A stretch of 64,000 nt of DNA from UBA5794 sp963714375 (GTDB taxonomy: Bacteria > Actinomycetota > Acidimicrobiia > Spongiisociales > UBA5794): positions 372,001 to 436,000 of the forward strand of contig CAVQOG010000008.1 in the NCBI GenBank assembly GCA_963714375.1, written 5' to 3'. The notes beneath the pieces were generated by a model. The model was not told where the DNA came from, did no database searches, and saw only the letters and a list, made by a program, of their open reading frames with translations. Below are positions 1 through 8,585 of the stretch, in pieces. Both the position numbers and the translations under genes were made by a program. The first letter of the stretch is position 1; every line of letters starts with the position of its first letter.

Positions 1-915
1 CTGACCTTCGCCGCGACCGGATCCCTCACGATCTATGGCGCCAACTCGATACGGAACTTCTTCACAACGGACCTCGTATCGGAGCCAGGCATCCTTCTGG
101 CTGGGCTTGCTCTCATGCTCGTAGGACTTCTGTTCAAGATTTCGGCCGCACCGTTCCATCAGTGGGCGCCAGACGTGTACCAAGGGGCACCTTCCGGCGC
201 GGTCGGGCTCATGGCAGCCGGTGTCAAGGTCGCGGGATTTGCTGCGCTCGGACGGATCTTCATTGGCGGCATGATCAGCCAGATCGACACATGGGCACCG
301 ATCCTCGCCGTGGTCGCTGTCGTTTCGATGGTGGTAGGAACGGTGATGGCGCTCGTTCAGGACGACATCAAGCGAATGCTCGCCTATTCCGGCGTTGCCC
401 ACGCCGGGTATCTCCTCACGGCGCTCGTGGCCGGGCCTTCCGGGCTCGAGGCGATGTGGTTCTACCTTGCAACGTACGCATTCATGATTGTGGGCGCCTT
501 CACGGCTGTGTCGGTTGTCGCGGGTCCTGGTGCCGCATCCGCTCCGATTGCTTCGTTCAAAGGCCTCGCATCGCGGAACCCGGAAATCGCTTGGTTGATG
601 ACGGTCTTGATGCTCGGGATGTCGGGGATGCCGTTCTTCGCCGGATTTGTCGGGAAGGTCCTTGCGTTCGTCGCTGTCAACGACGCCGGATACCTGTGGG
701 TGGTCGTCATCGGAACACTTACCACCGTGATCGGTCTTGCCTTCTACCTGCGCATCGTGGCCACAATGTTCACGACAGGCGGCGAGGAGCAGGACAGGAT
801 CGAGGTCTCGATGAACTCGCGGTTTGCCGTGATCATCGCCGCGGGCGTCACGTTCGTGTTCGGTGTTGTACCGTGGCCACTCCTTGATGTCGTCAGAAAC
901 GCGTTCCCGTTCTAG
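1..915 (+). CDS. nuoN: NADH-quinone oxidoreductase subunit N, 3' part (first copy)
   Basis: Membrane antiporter-like subunit of respiratory complex I, thought to carry one proton channel. The frame is open from base 1, so the gene starts outside the window; 304 codons remain. The family signature FKISAAPFHQWAPDVYQG lies at about residue 43 of the visible part, followed by hydrophobic segments and DDIKRMLAYSGVAHAGY, the conserved loop of the NuoL/M/N family. It ends in a TAG at 913-915. A second, complete nuoN lies at 12291-13802, so this copy must be the last gene of another nuo operon to the left. The two proteins are clearly divergent, so this is not a recent duplication. Confidence 0.93.
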   Translation: MTFAATGSLTIYGANSIRNFFTTDLVSEPGILLAGLALMLVGLLFKISAAPFHQWAPDVYQGAPSGAVGLMAAGVKVAGFAALGRIFIGGMISQIDTWAPILAVVAVVSMVVGTVMALVQDDIKRMLAYSGVAHAGYLLTALVAGPSGLEAMWFYLATYAFMIVGAFTAVSVVAGPGAASAPIASFKGLASRNPEIAWLMTVLMLGMSGMPFFAGFVGKVLAFVAVNDAGYLWVVVIGTLTTVIGLAFYLRIVATMFTTGGEEQDRIEVSMNSRFAVIIAAGVTFVFGVVPWPLLDVVRNAFPF

Positions 916-2140
916 CAGGCGCGGCCTCCCGTTTTTCGGGCTGGCTGTCGTCGGTCTGTTCGCAGTCCTGGCACCACTCGTCGGATCGCTTGTCACGACG
1001 AACATCTTTGTTGTTTCCGAAGTCGATCCAGTTTCCGAGGACGTGTATGTCACGTCACTGCGTGGTGTTGTCGACGGCGTCATTGACGGTGACTTGACGA
1101 TCTTCACCGGAGATCTTGTGATCAACGGTGAAGTGAGCGGCACCGTCCAAGTGTTCTCCTCCGGATCGGTGACGATCAACGACGGGGCAACGATCGGAGG
1201 CTCTTTGCGCGGCGCAGCGCGCAGCATCACGGTCAGCGGCCAGATCGGAGCCGATGTGTTTGCGTCAGCCGCATCAGTCGTCGTCGAGGAAACAGGAACG
1301 GTCGCCCGTGATGTCATGGCGTTTGGTGGTGTCGTGAGGGTGGAAGGGGACGTCGGGCGCGACGTGCGGGGAAGGATGATTCGGACCGTCATCGACGGAC
1401 GGGTCGGAGGCGACATCGATGTCGCAACCCAGCGCTTTGAGGTCGGATCGGGTGCCGTAGTGGATGGCGACGTTCTGTACCGTTCGCCAACCGGTGCATC
1501 GATTGACGAAGGTGCCCAGATTTCGGGTACGACCACCAGGCTTCCATCGCAGAGCAACTTCGTCTATGGGGTCATTCTCACGATCGCAAACCTGGTTGGT
1601 TTCCTTGGATTCCTCTTGTCAGGCCTTGTCGTGCTGTTCGTCTTGCGTGGATCATCAAGTCGAGCGACCGGCGCCGTGGTGACACAGCCCATCCGGAGTT
1701 TCCTCTACGGACTGGTGGCGGTGGTGGCAGCTCCGATCGCGGTTGTCGTCCTCGCTGCGACCCTCGTTGGTCTTCCACTCGCGATCATGGTCGTGATGGC
1801 AATCGTCGCCTCAATCATCGTTGGGCCGGTCCCTGCCGTCGCGGCTCTCGGAAACCGCGTACTGTTGAAGAAGGGAGGCATCCTTGCGGCATTTGCGATT
1901 GGTGCAATTCTGTGGCGTGCCGGAATATGGCTGATCCCCGTTGTCGGCGGGATCCTCTACGTCATCGCTCTTGTATGGGGCGTCGGTGCATGGATCGTCG
2001 GATTCATCGAAACACGCCGAAACACAGACATCCCGCTTGCCTTGTTGCCAGCAGCCCTCACCCCAACCGACACGGTTCCCGAGGGCTGGCAGCCACCCAT
2101 GGCACCCGTCTCCCCTTCAGGAAGGACGGATTCGACGTAG
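887..2140 (+). CDS. polymer-forming (bactofilin-like) membrane protein
   Basis: Not a named gene. Residues about 14-40 form a hydrophobic segment. Residues about 50-210 are a run of short beta-type repeats (DGDLTIFTGDLVINGEVSG, then similar G-D-V units), as in polymer-forming cytoskeletal/bactofilin-like proteins. Several transmembrane segments follow between about 225 and 390, then a short proline-rich tail. ATG at 887 is preferred over GTG at 863, because both lie inside the end of nuoN and only the former gives a compact N-terminus; the overlap with nuoN is 29 bp, so the two are probably co-transcribed. The last ten codons, including the TAG stop, lie in a dispersed repeat (2104-2282). A role in envelope organisation is inference. 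Confidence 0.7.
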   Translation: MSSETRSRSSRRGLPFFGLAVVGLFAVLAPLVGSLVTTNIFVVSEVDPVSEDVYVTSLRGVVDGVIDGDLTIFTGDLVINGEVSGTVQVFSSGSVTINDGATIGGSLRGAARSITVSGQIGADVFASAASVVVEETGTVARDVMAFGGVVRVEGDVGRDVRGRMIRTVIDGRVGGDIDVATQRFEVGSGAVVDGDVLYRSPTGASIDEGAQISGTTTRLPSQSNFVYGVILTIANLVGFLGFLLSGLVVLFVLRGSSSRATGAVVTQPIRSFLYGLVAVVAAPIAVVVLAATLVGLPLAIMVVMAIVASIIVGPVPAVAALGNRVLLKKGGILAAFAIGAILWRAGIWLIPVVGGILYVIALVWGVGAWIVGFIETRRNTDIPLALLPAALTPTDTVPEGWQPPMAPVSPSGRTDST

Positions 2141-2282
2141 TTGGATCAGGGGGGCGTGCGAGCCTGCGAACCCCGTCTTCCAGTTGGGCATGAAGCAAGC
2201 TCTACGCACTCTCGTGGTCGCAGGCTCCCCGGCCCCCTGCATCGTCGCTGCGCTCCTTAGCTGTCCCCCCTGAAGGGGGGAC
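2104..2282. repeat. dispersed hairpin-bounded repeat, copy A
   Basis: About 180 bp bounded by C-run/G-run hairpins: an imperfect one at about 2111-2125 and a perfect one at 2263-2280 (CCCCCCTGAAGGGGGG). Inside is a 10-bp inverted repeat, GAGCCTGCGA with TCGCAGGCTC. An inverted relative (copy C) lies at 28390-28577; copies B (13811-13990) and D (31589-31760) share the outer hairpin and the GACGTAGT.GGATCA motif but have a different core. The repeat sits between two convergent genes and supplies the stop region of both. It may act as a bidirectional terminator. Confidence 0.75.
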
Positions 2283-3405
2283 GGACCAGAAGTGGGATCT
2301 CGATGTCGACCGGGCTTGCTCCTCCGTGGTATCCGACCAGCCTTCGATTCGACTCACGATTGAAGACTGCGGTTCCCTCGGGCAGGAACACAATGCCGGT
2401 GGGTTTCCGTTCCCCAAACGATGCGTGCACCGGCTCCGGCCCCCACCACCCGGGTCCGCCTTCAAGTGGGATCCATGTTCCGCCATGACGATCAGCGAGC
2501 TTTGACCCGTCGCCATGAACGAATACCACGCGGCCGTCTTCGGAAACGAACCCTCCGTCAACATCGTCCACATCGACGAGATGGCGCGACTCCTCGTCGA
2601 TATCGACGTGTCCGTGATCGGCTGTCCCGATCAGGCACACATCCGGTGGGAGCATGGTTGCGAGACCCGCCCAGATCGTATTCGCACGCGCCATTGCCTG
2701 GTCATACAGCTCGGACCTCTGCCCAGCAATGTGGGCAGCGAAGTCAACGTCCGGTACATACACGAACACAAGGCGTTCGCCGATGGAAGCGATATCTCTC
2801 GTGATCTTGCCGATCTCATCGATATTCCAGTACCCCTCGAATCTGGCGCCCCGATACAGCGCGTTCGTGAGAGGCGTCGAGGCAAAATTGCCAGGCTGCA
2901 CGGCGACTGGCTCTATTCCCGACGCGCTGAGTCGTTCCCACAGGTTCGGTGATGGGAGCAACCCGGGCGCATCGATGTCAGGAATCGGTTCCCCGATCGG
3001 TGTCGTCATGTGGATCGTGTTGACCACCGATCCGACATCGGGCATCCACATCTTGTACGCGATCAAGCCGTGCTGGGAGGGAGAGAGCCCGGTTGCGATC
3101 GTCGCGAGGCTCACGGTGGTTGTCGCAGGGAAGGGGGCCTCAAGCACACCAGTCGCAGCCGAAGCAAGGTCGGGTGCATTCGGGTGGTTGAGCTGGTTTG
3201 CCCCGAGCCCGTCAAACAGCACAAGCACGTAGGTTGATGCAGGTGGAATGGAATCTGCCAGATCCGAATCCAGCGTGGGTGACAGGGCCGTGTCCGTGAG
3301 TCGGTGCTCGATCTCTGCCATGAGATTGACCAGCCCGCGCCCGACATAACTGGGTACCCGAGGAACATCCATCGGAGCGGAAACTAGTGGACTACTAGCA
3401 GTCAT
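2257..3405 (-). CDS. alkaline phosphatase superfamily protein (type I phosphodiesterase/nucleotide pyrophosphatase-like)
   Basis: Predicted metal-dependent phosphoesterase; substrate unknown. Of the superfamily's two-metal site, VLFDGLGAN (about residues 62-70) supplies the first Asp, FPATTTVSL (about 92-100) holds the candidate Thr nucleophile, PDVDFAAH supplies Asp and His at about 220, and TADHGH (about 260) the later Asp/His pair. No signal peptide is evident. The length of 382 residues fits the short, nucleotide-pyrophosphatase-like group. It is transcribed toward the polymer-forming protein and divergently from nuoA. The final residues RPPFRGDS and the TAA stop are encoded by the hairpin end of repeat A, so the native C-terminus was probably replaced when the repeat inserted. 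Confidence 0.8.
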   Translation of the reverse strand: MTASSPLVSAPMDVPRVPSYVGRGLVNLMAEIEHRLTDTALSPTLDSDLADSIPPASTYVLVLFDGLGANQLNHPNAPDLASAATGVLEAPFPATTTVSLATIATGLSPSQHGLIAYKMWMPDVGSVVNTIHMTTPIGEPIPDIDAPGLLPSPNLWERLSASGIEPVAVQPGNFASTPLTNALYRGARFEGYWNIDEIGKITRDIASIGERLVFVYVPDVDFAAHIAGQRSELYDQAMARANTIWAGLATMLPPDVCLIGTADHGHVDIDEESRHLVDVDDVDGGFVSEDGRVVFVHGDGSKLADRHGGTWIPLEGGPGWWGPEPVHASFGERKPTGIVFLPEGTAVFNRESNRRLVGYHGGASPVDIEIPLLVRPPFRGDS

Positions 3406-3472
3406 GTGGTGCGAGCAGTGAGCTGGTATCGGTGAACGTACGGCTAATTACAAGTGCCTCCACGGACTGCGA

Positions 3473-3478
3473 TAGAAT
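3473..3478 (+). promoter_or_regulatory. possible -10 element of the nuo operon
   Basis: TAGAAT occurs 52 bp before the nuoA start, in the 124-bp gap between the divergent phosphatase gene and nuoA. No good -35 hexamer is visible at 16-18 bp; the AT-rich stretch TAATTACAA lies slightly too far upstream. It is a plausible promoter only because a long operon must start here. Confidence 0.3.
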
Positions 3479-3529
3479 CGCAACCCGTAAGGGAACGACC
3501 AGCCTGTCTGCTTCGAAGGGTTACTCGGG

Positions 3530-3913
3530 GTGCTCAATCAGTACTACGGCGACTACCTCACGGTCGCGCTGTTCATTGCAGTCGGAGCACTTTTGGTTGG
3601 TGGGGCAGTTGGTGCGTCGAAACTCCTTGCGCCCAACAATCCCGGTGGACTCAAAGATGTCCCGTACGAATCTGGAATCGAGCCCATTGGCGGTGGCTGG
3701 AATCAGAGCCATATCCGGTACTACATATTTGCTCTGATGTTCCTGATCTTCGATGTTGAGGCGGTGTTCATCTTTCCGTGGGCCATCTCGCTCGATGCAT
3801 TCCAAGCAGCTGGGCGCGGTGTGTTCATCCTTGTTGAGATGTTTCTTTTCATTCTCATTCTGCTGTCTGGTCTGCTCTACGCCATCAGGAAGGGCGTCCT
3901 CAAATGGGAGTGA
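3530..3913 (+). CDS. nuoA: NADH-quinone oxidoreductase subunit A
   Basis: Small membrane subunit of complex I near the quinone site. The protein has 127 residues with three hydrophobic segments. Family motifs are visible: PYESGIEPIG (about residues 46-55) and FLIFDVEAVFIFPWA (about 72-86), including the conserved membrane Asp/Glu. The GTG start at 3530 has GAAGGG nine bases upstream. It is the first gene of an eleven-gene nuo operon and its end overlaps nuoB by 10 bp. Confidence 0.95.
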   Translation: MLNQYYGDYLTVALFIAVGALLVGGAVGASKLLAPNNPGGLKDVPYESGIEPIGGGWNQSHIRYYIFALMFLIFDVEAVFIFPWAISLDAFQAAGRGVFILVEMFLFILILLSGLLYAIRKGVLKWE

Positions 3914-4401
3914 TCGACAGATTCAACACCCCGAAACCGCTGTCATGGCTGCTCAACTGGTCCCGCAGATACTCCCTCTGGTACTTCCAGTTCGGCCTTG
4001 CATGCTGTGCCATCGAGGTGATGGCTGTGTCGAGCTCACGGTACGACTTCATGCGTTTCGGCATCACGCCGCTCCCCGCATCACCCAGACAAGCTGACCT
4101 CATGGTCGTCGCAGGAACTGTGACAGACAAGATGGCACCCGCGATTCGGCGCCTCTACGACCAGATGCCAGAACCCAAGTATGTGATCTCCATGGGATCG
4201 TGTTCGAACTCCGGCGGTCCCTATTGGGATTCGTACTCGGTGACGAAGGGTGTTGACCAGGTGATGCCAGTCGACATCTATGTCCCCGGTTGCCCTCCCC
4301 GTCCTGAGGCACTTCTCCAGGGCATCATCCTGCTCCAGGAACGCATCCAGAACGAGGACTTGAAGAAGAAGTGGAGTGGGGTCGATGAGCGACACGCCTG
4401 A
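3904..4401 (+). CDS. nuoB: NADH-quinone oxidoreductase subunit B
   Basis: Carries the terminal [4Fe-4S] cluster N2 that passes electrons to quinone. The four ligand cysteines are present: adjacent Cys34-Cys35 in GLACCAIE, Cys100 in GSCSNSGG and Cys130 in VPGCPPRPEALL. At 165 residues it has normal family length. The ATG at 3904 lies inside the end of nuoA, and the gene overlaps nuoC by 17 bp; such overlaps throughout the operon indicate translational coupling. Confidence 0.97.
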   Translation: MGVIDRFNTPKPLSWLLNWSRRYSLWYFQFGLACCAIEVMAVSSSRYDFMRFGITPLPASPRQADLMVVAGTVTDKMAPAIRRLYDQMPEPKYVISMGSCSNSGGPYWDSYSVTKGVDQVMPVDIYVPGCPPRPEALLQGIILLQERIQNEDLKKKWSGVDERHA

Positions 4402-5080
4402 TACACCCGCCACGGAAACCGACGGCGCCGATACCGATGTGTCAGTCGCCGGCGCAGTTGAGAACGATGCGGTTGAGGCCGATTCGCTTCAAGCCGATTC
4501 GCTTCAAGAGTGGGCCGATGCACTCGTTGAGGAGCTCGGTGCGCTCGGTTCAACGGTCGAATTCGACACGGTTCGCATCCATGTTGACCCCGCACGGTGG
4601 GTCGAGACGATCAATGAGGCCCGCAAGAAACTTGAACTCTTCTCGTGGCTTTCGGCGATCGACTGGTCAAAGGACGTCGAGGTGGGGGATACGGTCGATG
4701 ATGTGGACGCATTGGAGGAACGCTTCGAGGTCCTGTGTCGCCTTTCATCGGTGGAGAATGCTGATGGAGCGATCTTCGTTGCCGTGATCGACAGGGAAAA
4801 CCCTTCCATCGAGTCGCTGATGCCGACGATCGGCGGAGCCGAATGGCACGAACGCGAAGCACATGAGATGTTCGGTATCGATTTTGTTGGTAACACGAAT
4901 CTGATCCCGCTCTATCTCCCCGATGACTTCATCGGGAACCCCCTCCTCAAGTCGTATCCCCTACTCAGCCGTGAGGTAAAGCCGTGGCCTGGTGACGTCG
5001 ACGTGGAACCGATGCCCGAACTGCCCGATGTCGACGCGACCAGTGACGGCGAGCCGGACCCGGAAAGTGAAGAATCATGA
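4385..5080 (+). CDS. nuoC: NADH-quinone oxidoreductase subunit C
   Basis: Hydrophilic subunit of the connecting module of complex I (30-kDa subunit). The N-terminal 45 residues are acidic and threonine-rich and not conserved; within them the bases for ADSLQ repeat directly. The conserved domain follows, with GGAEWHEREAHEMFGIDF (about residues 150-167) as the family signature. The C-terminal tail is again acidic. ATG 4385 is chosen over the in-frame GTG at 4376 because AGTGGGG just upstream resembles a ribosome-binding site. The stop overlaps the nuoD start in an ATGA. Confidence 0.93.
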   Translation: MSDTPDTPATETDGADTDVSVAGAVENDAVEADSLQADSLQEWADALVEELGALGSTVEFDTVRIHVDPARWVETINEARKKLELFSWLSAIDWSKDVEVGDTVDDVDALEERFEVLCRLSSVENADGAIFVAVIDRENPSIESLMPTIGGAEWHEREAHEMFGIDFVGNTNLIPLYLPDDFIGNPLLKSYPLLSREVKPWPGDVDVEPMPELPDVDATSDGEPDPESEES

Positions 5081-6261
5081 CTGATCTCAGCATGATCCAT
5101 CGTTCCGAGTCTGCGGTTTCCATCGAGCTTCAGACGCCTGACATGACGCTCAATATCGGGCCACAACACCCCTCGACGCACGGAGTCCTCAGGCTGATCG
5201 CCAAGGTCGCAGGGGAACGCGTCACCGATGTCGAGCCCGTGATCGGATACATGCATCGTGGGTACGAAAAGCTGTCAGAGGTTCGCACGTATGCCCAAAT
5301 CACCACGTTGGTGAACCGTATCGACTGGGTAGCCGGGTTTGCTAGCGAAGTCCCTTTCGTTGCCGGTGTCGAAAAGCTCATGGGTGTCGAAGTGCCTCCA
5401 CGCGCCCAATACATTCGGATGATCCTCACTGAGCTTGCCCGAATCGCGTCCCATCTCGTTTTCATGTCGTCGTACCCCCTCGAACTCGGTGCCACAACCC
5501 CCCTCATGTACGCATTGCGTGAACGTGAATTCATCCTTGAGCTGATCGAGGAAGTGACCGGCGGCAGGTTCCACCCGAACTTCAATCGAGTCGGGGGCGT
5601 CAAGCCGGTCTATGGCGGTGGATCGATGACGAAGAAGTGGTCATTGGATCTCCCTGAGGGCTTCCTCCAGCGGGCACGGGAAGCCATGGATCGTATGGAG
5701 CAGATCTGTGATGACATCGACATCCTCGTCAGCGGGAATGAGCTCATCAAGATGCGAACGGTCGGTGTCGGCGTCATTCCTCGCGACAAGGCCCTCGAGT
5801 ACGGTATGACGGGTCCGAACCTGAGAGCTTCGGGTGTGGCGTACGATCTGCGAAAGGTCGAGAATCTCCTGCCGTACGATGAGATCGACTTCGACGTCGC
5901 CGTTCGTCATGGCGGGGACTGCTATGACCGGTATGTCATCCGGATAGAAGAGGTTCGCCAGTCCTCAAGGATTGTTCGTCAAGCAGTTGACCAGATCCCC
6001 TCCGGACCGTTGCAGACAAAGGTGCCCCGCGTCCTCAAGGCACCGCGTGGTCAGGTCTATTCACGGGGAGAGAACCCGAAGGGCGAGTTCGGATATCACA
6101 TTGTCTCTGAAGGCGCACGGATGCCGTATCGGCTCAAGATTCGTTCTACGAGCTTCTCGAACCTCTCAATTCTTCCATGGATCCTCCAGGATGCTCTCCT
6201 CCCTGACCTGGTTGCGATCATGGGTTCCCTCGACTTTGTCCTTGGAGATGTCGATCGATGA
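5077..6261 (+). CDS. nuoD: NADH-quinone oxidoreductase subunit D
   Basis: The 49-kDa subunit, which with NuoB forms the quinone-binding pocket; related to the large subunit of NiFe hydrogenases without the metal ligands. The N-terminal NIGPQHPSTHGVLR and the C-terminal GSLDFVLGDVDR are diagnostic. At 394 residues it is within the usual range and is not fused to nuoC. It is coupled to nuoC and nuoH by ATGA overlaps. In mitochondria the equivalent subunit is the methylation target of NDUFAF7, whose bacterial-type homologue is encoded at 23786-24847. Confidence 0.97.
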   Translation: MTDLSMIHRSESAVSIELQTPDMTLNIGPQHPSTHGVLRLIAKVAGERVTDVEPVIGYMHRGYEKLSEVRTYAQITTLVNRIDWVAGFASEVPFVAGVEKLMGVEVPPRAQYIRMILTELARIASHLVFMSSYPLELGATTPLMYALREREFILELIEEVTGGRFHPNFNRVGGVKPVYGGGSMTKKWSLDLPEGFLQRAREAMDRMEQICDDIDILVSGNELIKMRTVGVGVIPRDKALEYGMTGPNLRASGVAYDLRKVENLLPYDEIDFDVAVRHGGDCYDRYVIRIEEVRQSSRIVRQAVDQIPSGPLQTKVPRVLKAPRGQVYSRGENPKGEFGYHIVSEGARMPYRLKIRSTSFSNLSILPWILQDALLPDLVAIMGSLDFVLGDVDR

Positions 6262-7268
6262 ACTTTTGGCTTGAGCTGATCATCAAACTTGTCGCGATTC
6301 TGGGGTTTGTTCTGACCGGCGCGCTCGTGGTCATCTATGCCGAGTTGAAAGCTGGCTCGCACATGCAGGGTCGGATAGGTCCGTACTATGCAGGTGGTCG
6401 ATGGGGGTGGGCCCAGCCCCTGGCCGACGGTCTCAAATTCCTCCAGAAGGAAGACCTTTCGCCGACTGGAGCAGACCGCACCGTCTATGGATTTGCACCC
6501 TATGTCGTGATGATGTCGACCCTTGCGGTGTTCGTGGTGATCCCGTTCGGTCCCGACATGGTTGGCCGTGACCTTGATCTCGGTATCTACTTCATCCTTG
6601 CCATATCGTCGCTTTCGGTGCTCGGCATCCTCATGGCCGGCTGGTCATCGGCGAACAAGTATTCGCTGATGGGTGGTCTGCGGGCAGCGGCCCAGCTCAT
6701 TGCCTATGAGCTCCCTCTCGTCCTTGCCGCTGCTGCGGTTGTGGTTCAGGCAGGCACGATGTCAATGAACGGCATTGTCGCTGCCCAATCGGAAACGTGG
6801 TTCACGGTCGCCGGAATCGATATTGCGATGCCGTTCCTGCTCAAGGGCCAAATCATCAGTTTCATCATCTTCATGATTGCTGTGGTCGCGGAGCTCTCCC
6901 GGATCCCATTCGACATGCCCATTGCCGAATCTGAGCTGACCATGGGGTATCTCACCGAGTACTCGGGAATCCGGTTCACAATGTTCTTTCTCGGTGAATA
7001 CGCATCGATGATTGCTTTCAGCGCCATTGCGGCAACGCTGTTCCTTGGCGGATATGCGGCACCTGGCATCCCTGACAATCTGGCAAACCTTGCAGGGCCC
7101 GGGGTGATGTTGCTCAAGATTGCGCTACTTGTCTTTGTGATCATCTGGATCAGATGGACGTGGCCCCGACTTCGAGAAGATCAACTCCAGCGGTTGGCGT
7201 GGTTCTGGCTCATTCCTATTGCTCTTGCCAACATTGCCGTGGTCGCGATTTTCAAAGTGGTGTTCTAG
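6258..7268 (+). CDS. nuoH: NADH-quinone oxidoreductase subunit H
   Basis: Membrane subunit at the junction of the hydrophilic and membrane arms. It has 336 residues with about eight hydrophobic segments and the conserved loop ELSRIPFDMPIAESEL (about residues 211-226), followed by the YSGIRF.MFFLGEY motif. nuoG should lie before nuoH in a 14-gene operon, but nuoD and nuoH overlap by 4 bp, so nothing has been left behind between them. Confidence 0.97.
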   Translation: MNFWLELIIKLVAILGFVLTGALVVIYAELKAGSHMQGRIGPYYAGGRWGWAQPLADGLKFLQKEDLSPTGADRTVYGFAPYVVMMSTLAVFVVIPFGPDMVGRDLDLGIYFILAISSLSVLGILMAGWSSANKYSLMGGLRAAAQLIAYELPLVLAAAAVVVQAGTMSMNGIVAAQSETWFTVAGIDIAMPFLLKGQIISFIIFMIAVVAELSRIPFDMPIAESELTMGYLTEYSGIRFTMFFLGEYASMIAFSAIAATLFLGGYAAPGIPDNLANLAGPGVMLLKIALLVFVIIWIRWTWPRLREDQLQRLAWFWLIPIALANIAVVAIFKVVF

Positions 7269-7745
7269 ATGAGCGACAAGCAAATCAGATTCCCTTTCCG
7301 TGGCCTCTTCGAAGGCATGTGGTTAACCCTCAAGACGATGCTGAAACCTGCACCGGTCACCATGTATCCCGAGGTCCAGGAGGAACCCGTCCCACGTGCG
7401 AGGGGAGTCATCGCGCTCGACGTTGAGGCGTGTACCGTCTGCATGTTGTGCGCCCGTGAATGTCCCGATTGGTGTATCTACATCGAGGGTCACAAGGAAG
7501 AGCAGCCTCCGTCGAAGCCAGGCGGACGGCCGCGAGCCCGAGCCACGCTCGACCGGTTCGATATTGACTACTCACTGTGCATGTATTGCGGGATCTGCGT
7601 TGAGGTGTGCCCATTCGATGCCCTCTTCTGGACACCCGAATATGAGTACAGCGAACCGACAATCACCAACCTCCTGCACAACATGGACAAGCTGACGTAC
7701 TGGCTTGGAACTGTTCCCGAGCAGCCACAGTTGGAGAAATCATGA
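7269..7745 (+). CDS. nuoI: NADH-quinone oxidoreductase subunit I
   Basis: Ferredoxin-like subunit holding two [4Fe-4S] clusters (N6a, N6b) on the path to NuoB. Both ligand sets are intact: CTVCMLCARECP at about residues 55-66 and CMYCGICVEVCP at about 103-114. In an enzyme without NuoEFG this subunit would be a natural docking point for a ferredoxin-type donor, as proposed for other 11-subunit complexes; that is inference here. It starts directly after the nuoH stop and overlaps nuoJ by 4 bp. Confidence 0.97.
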   Translation: MSDKQIRFPFRGLFEGMWLTLKTMLKPAPVTMYPEVQEEPVPRARGVIALDVEACTVCMLCARECPDWCIYIEGHKEEQPPSKPGGRPRARATLDRFDIDYSLCMYCGICVEVCPFDALFWTPEYEYSEPTITNLLHNMDKLTYWLGTVPEQPQLEKS

Positions 7746-8281
7746 CGGTTTCGATCTCTGAGTTCTTCAAGGAATCAGCCAACTGGGCGTTCCTCGCGAT
7801 TGCTGTACCAACGTTGTTTGCGGGGTGGCGGACCGTCACGAGCAACAACATCGTGCGCGCTGTCCTGTATCTGGTGGTTTCCCTTGGTGGCACCGCCGGC
7901 TTGTTTTTCATGCTTGGCGCTGAGTTCGTGGGATGGACCGTCGTGCTGGTGTACATCGGCGCCGTCATCATCTTGTTCCTGATCGGCATCATGATCACCA
8001 GGGCTCCGCTTGGTCAGGAGGCCGACCTCAGCCACGCCATGAATGTCAAGGCTCCCGCTGCGCTGCTTGCCACCGTCATGTTCGGTGTCATCACATGGGC
8101 AATGATCGATGCTTTCGGCAACAACATGATCCCACCGTTCGAATCTACGGCGACTTCAGATCTGTCAGTGCTCCTGTTCGATCGGTTCGTGATCCCATTC
8201 GAAGTTGTGTCCTTTGTGCTTCTGGCCGCGCTCATTGGCGGAATCGCGATCGCCAGGAAGGATGAGGAGGTGCTGTCGTGA
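7742..8281 (+). CDS. nuoJ: NADH-quinone oxidoreductase subunit J
   Basis: Membrane subunit of complex I with about five hydrophobic segments in 179 residues. The segment AEFVGWTVVLVYIGAVIILFL contains the pi-bulge helix region typical of NuoJ (ND6). Overlaps of 4 bp on both sides tie it to nuoI and nuoK. The C-terminus IARKDEEVLS is cytoplasmic by the usual topology. Confidence 0.95.
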   Translation: MTVSISEFFKESANWAFLAIAVPTLFAGWRTVTSNNIVRAVLYLVVSLGGTAGLFFMLGAEFVGWTVVLVYIGAVIILFLIGIMITRAPLGQEADLSHAMNVKAPAALLATVMFGVITWAMIDAFGNNMIPPFESTATSDLSVLLFDRFVIPFEVVSFVLLAALIGGIAIARKDEEVLS

Positions 8282-8583
8282 CACTGATCCAATTCCTCAT
8301 CGTGGCTACAGCCCTCTTCTCGTTTGGCCTCTATGGGGTGATCACCAGGAAGAACGCGGTCCTCGTTCTTGCATCCGTGGAGTTGATGCTTGCCGCCGTC
8401 AACATCAACCTCGTCGTATTTGACGTGTATCTGAACGATTCCCTCAATTCCGGCCAGATCTTTACGCTGTTCACCATTGCACTCGCCGCCGCCGAGGTTG
8501 GCATTGGTATTGCGATCATCTTGATGATCTACCGAAATCGTCAGTCCGCTGATGTCGACGAACTCGATTTGATGAAGGGCTGA
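8278..8583 (+). CDS. nuoK: NADH-quinone oxidoreductase subunit K
   Basis: Three-helix membrane subunit (ND4L homologue) of 101 residues, the standard length. Conserved membrane glutamates lie in VLASVELMLAAVNIN (about residues 30-44) and ALAAAEVGIGIAIIL (about 65-79). The GTG start at 8278 overlaps the end of nuoJ; the TGA at 8581-8583 precedes nuoL by two bases. Confidence 0.96.
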   Translation: MTLIQFLIVATALFSFGLYGVITRKNAVLVLASVELMLAAVNINLVVFDVYLNDSLNSGQIFTLFTIALAAAEVGIGIAIILMIYRNRQSADVDELDLMKG

Positions 8584-8585
8584 GA

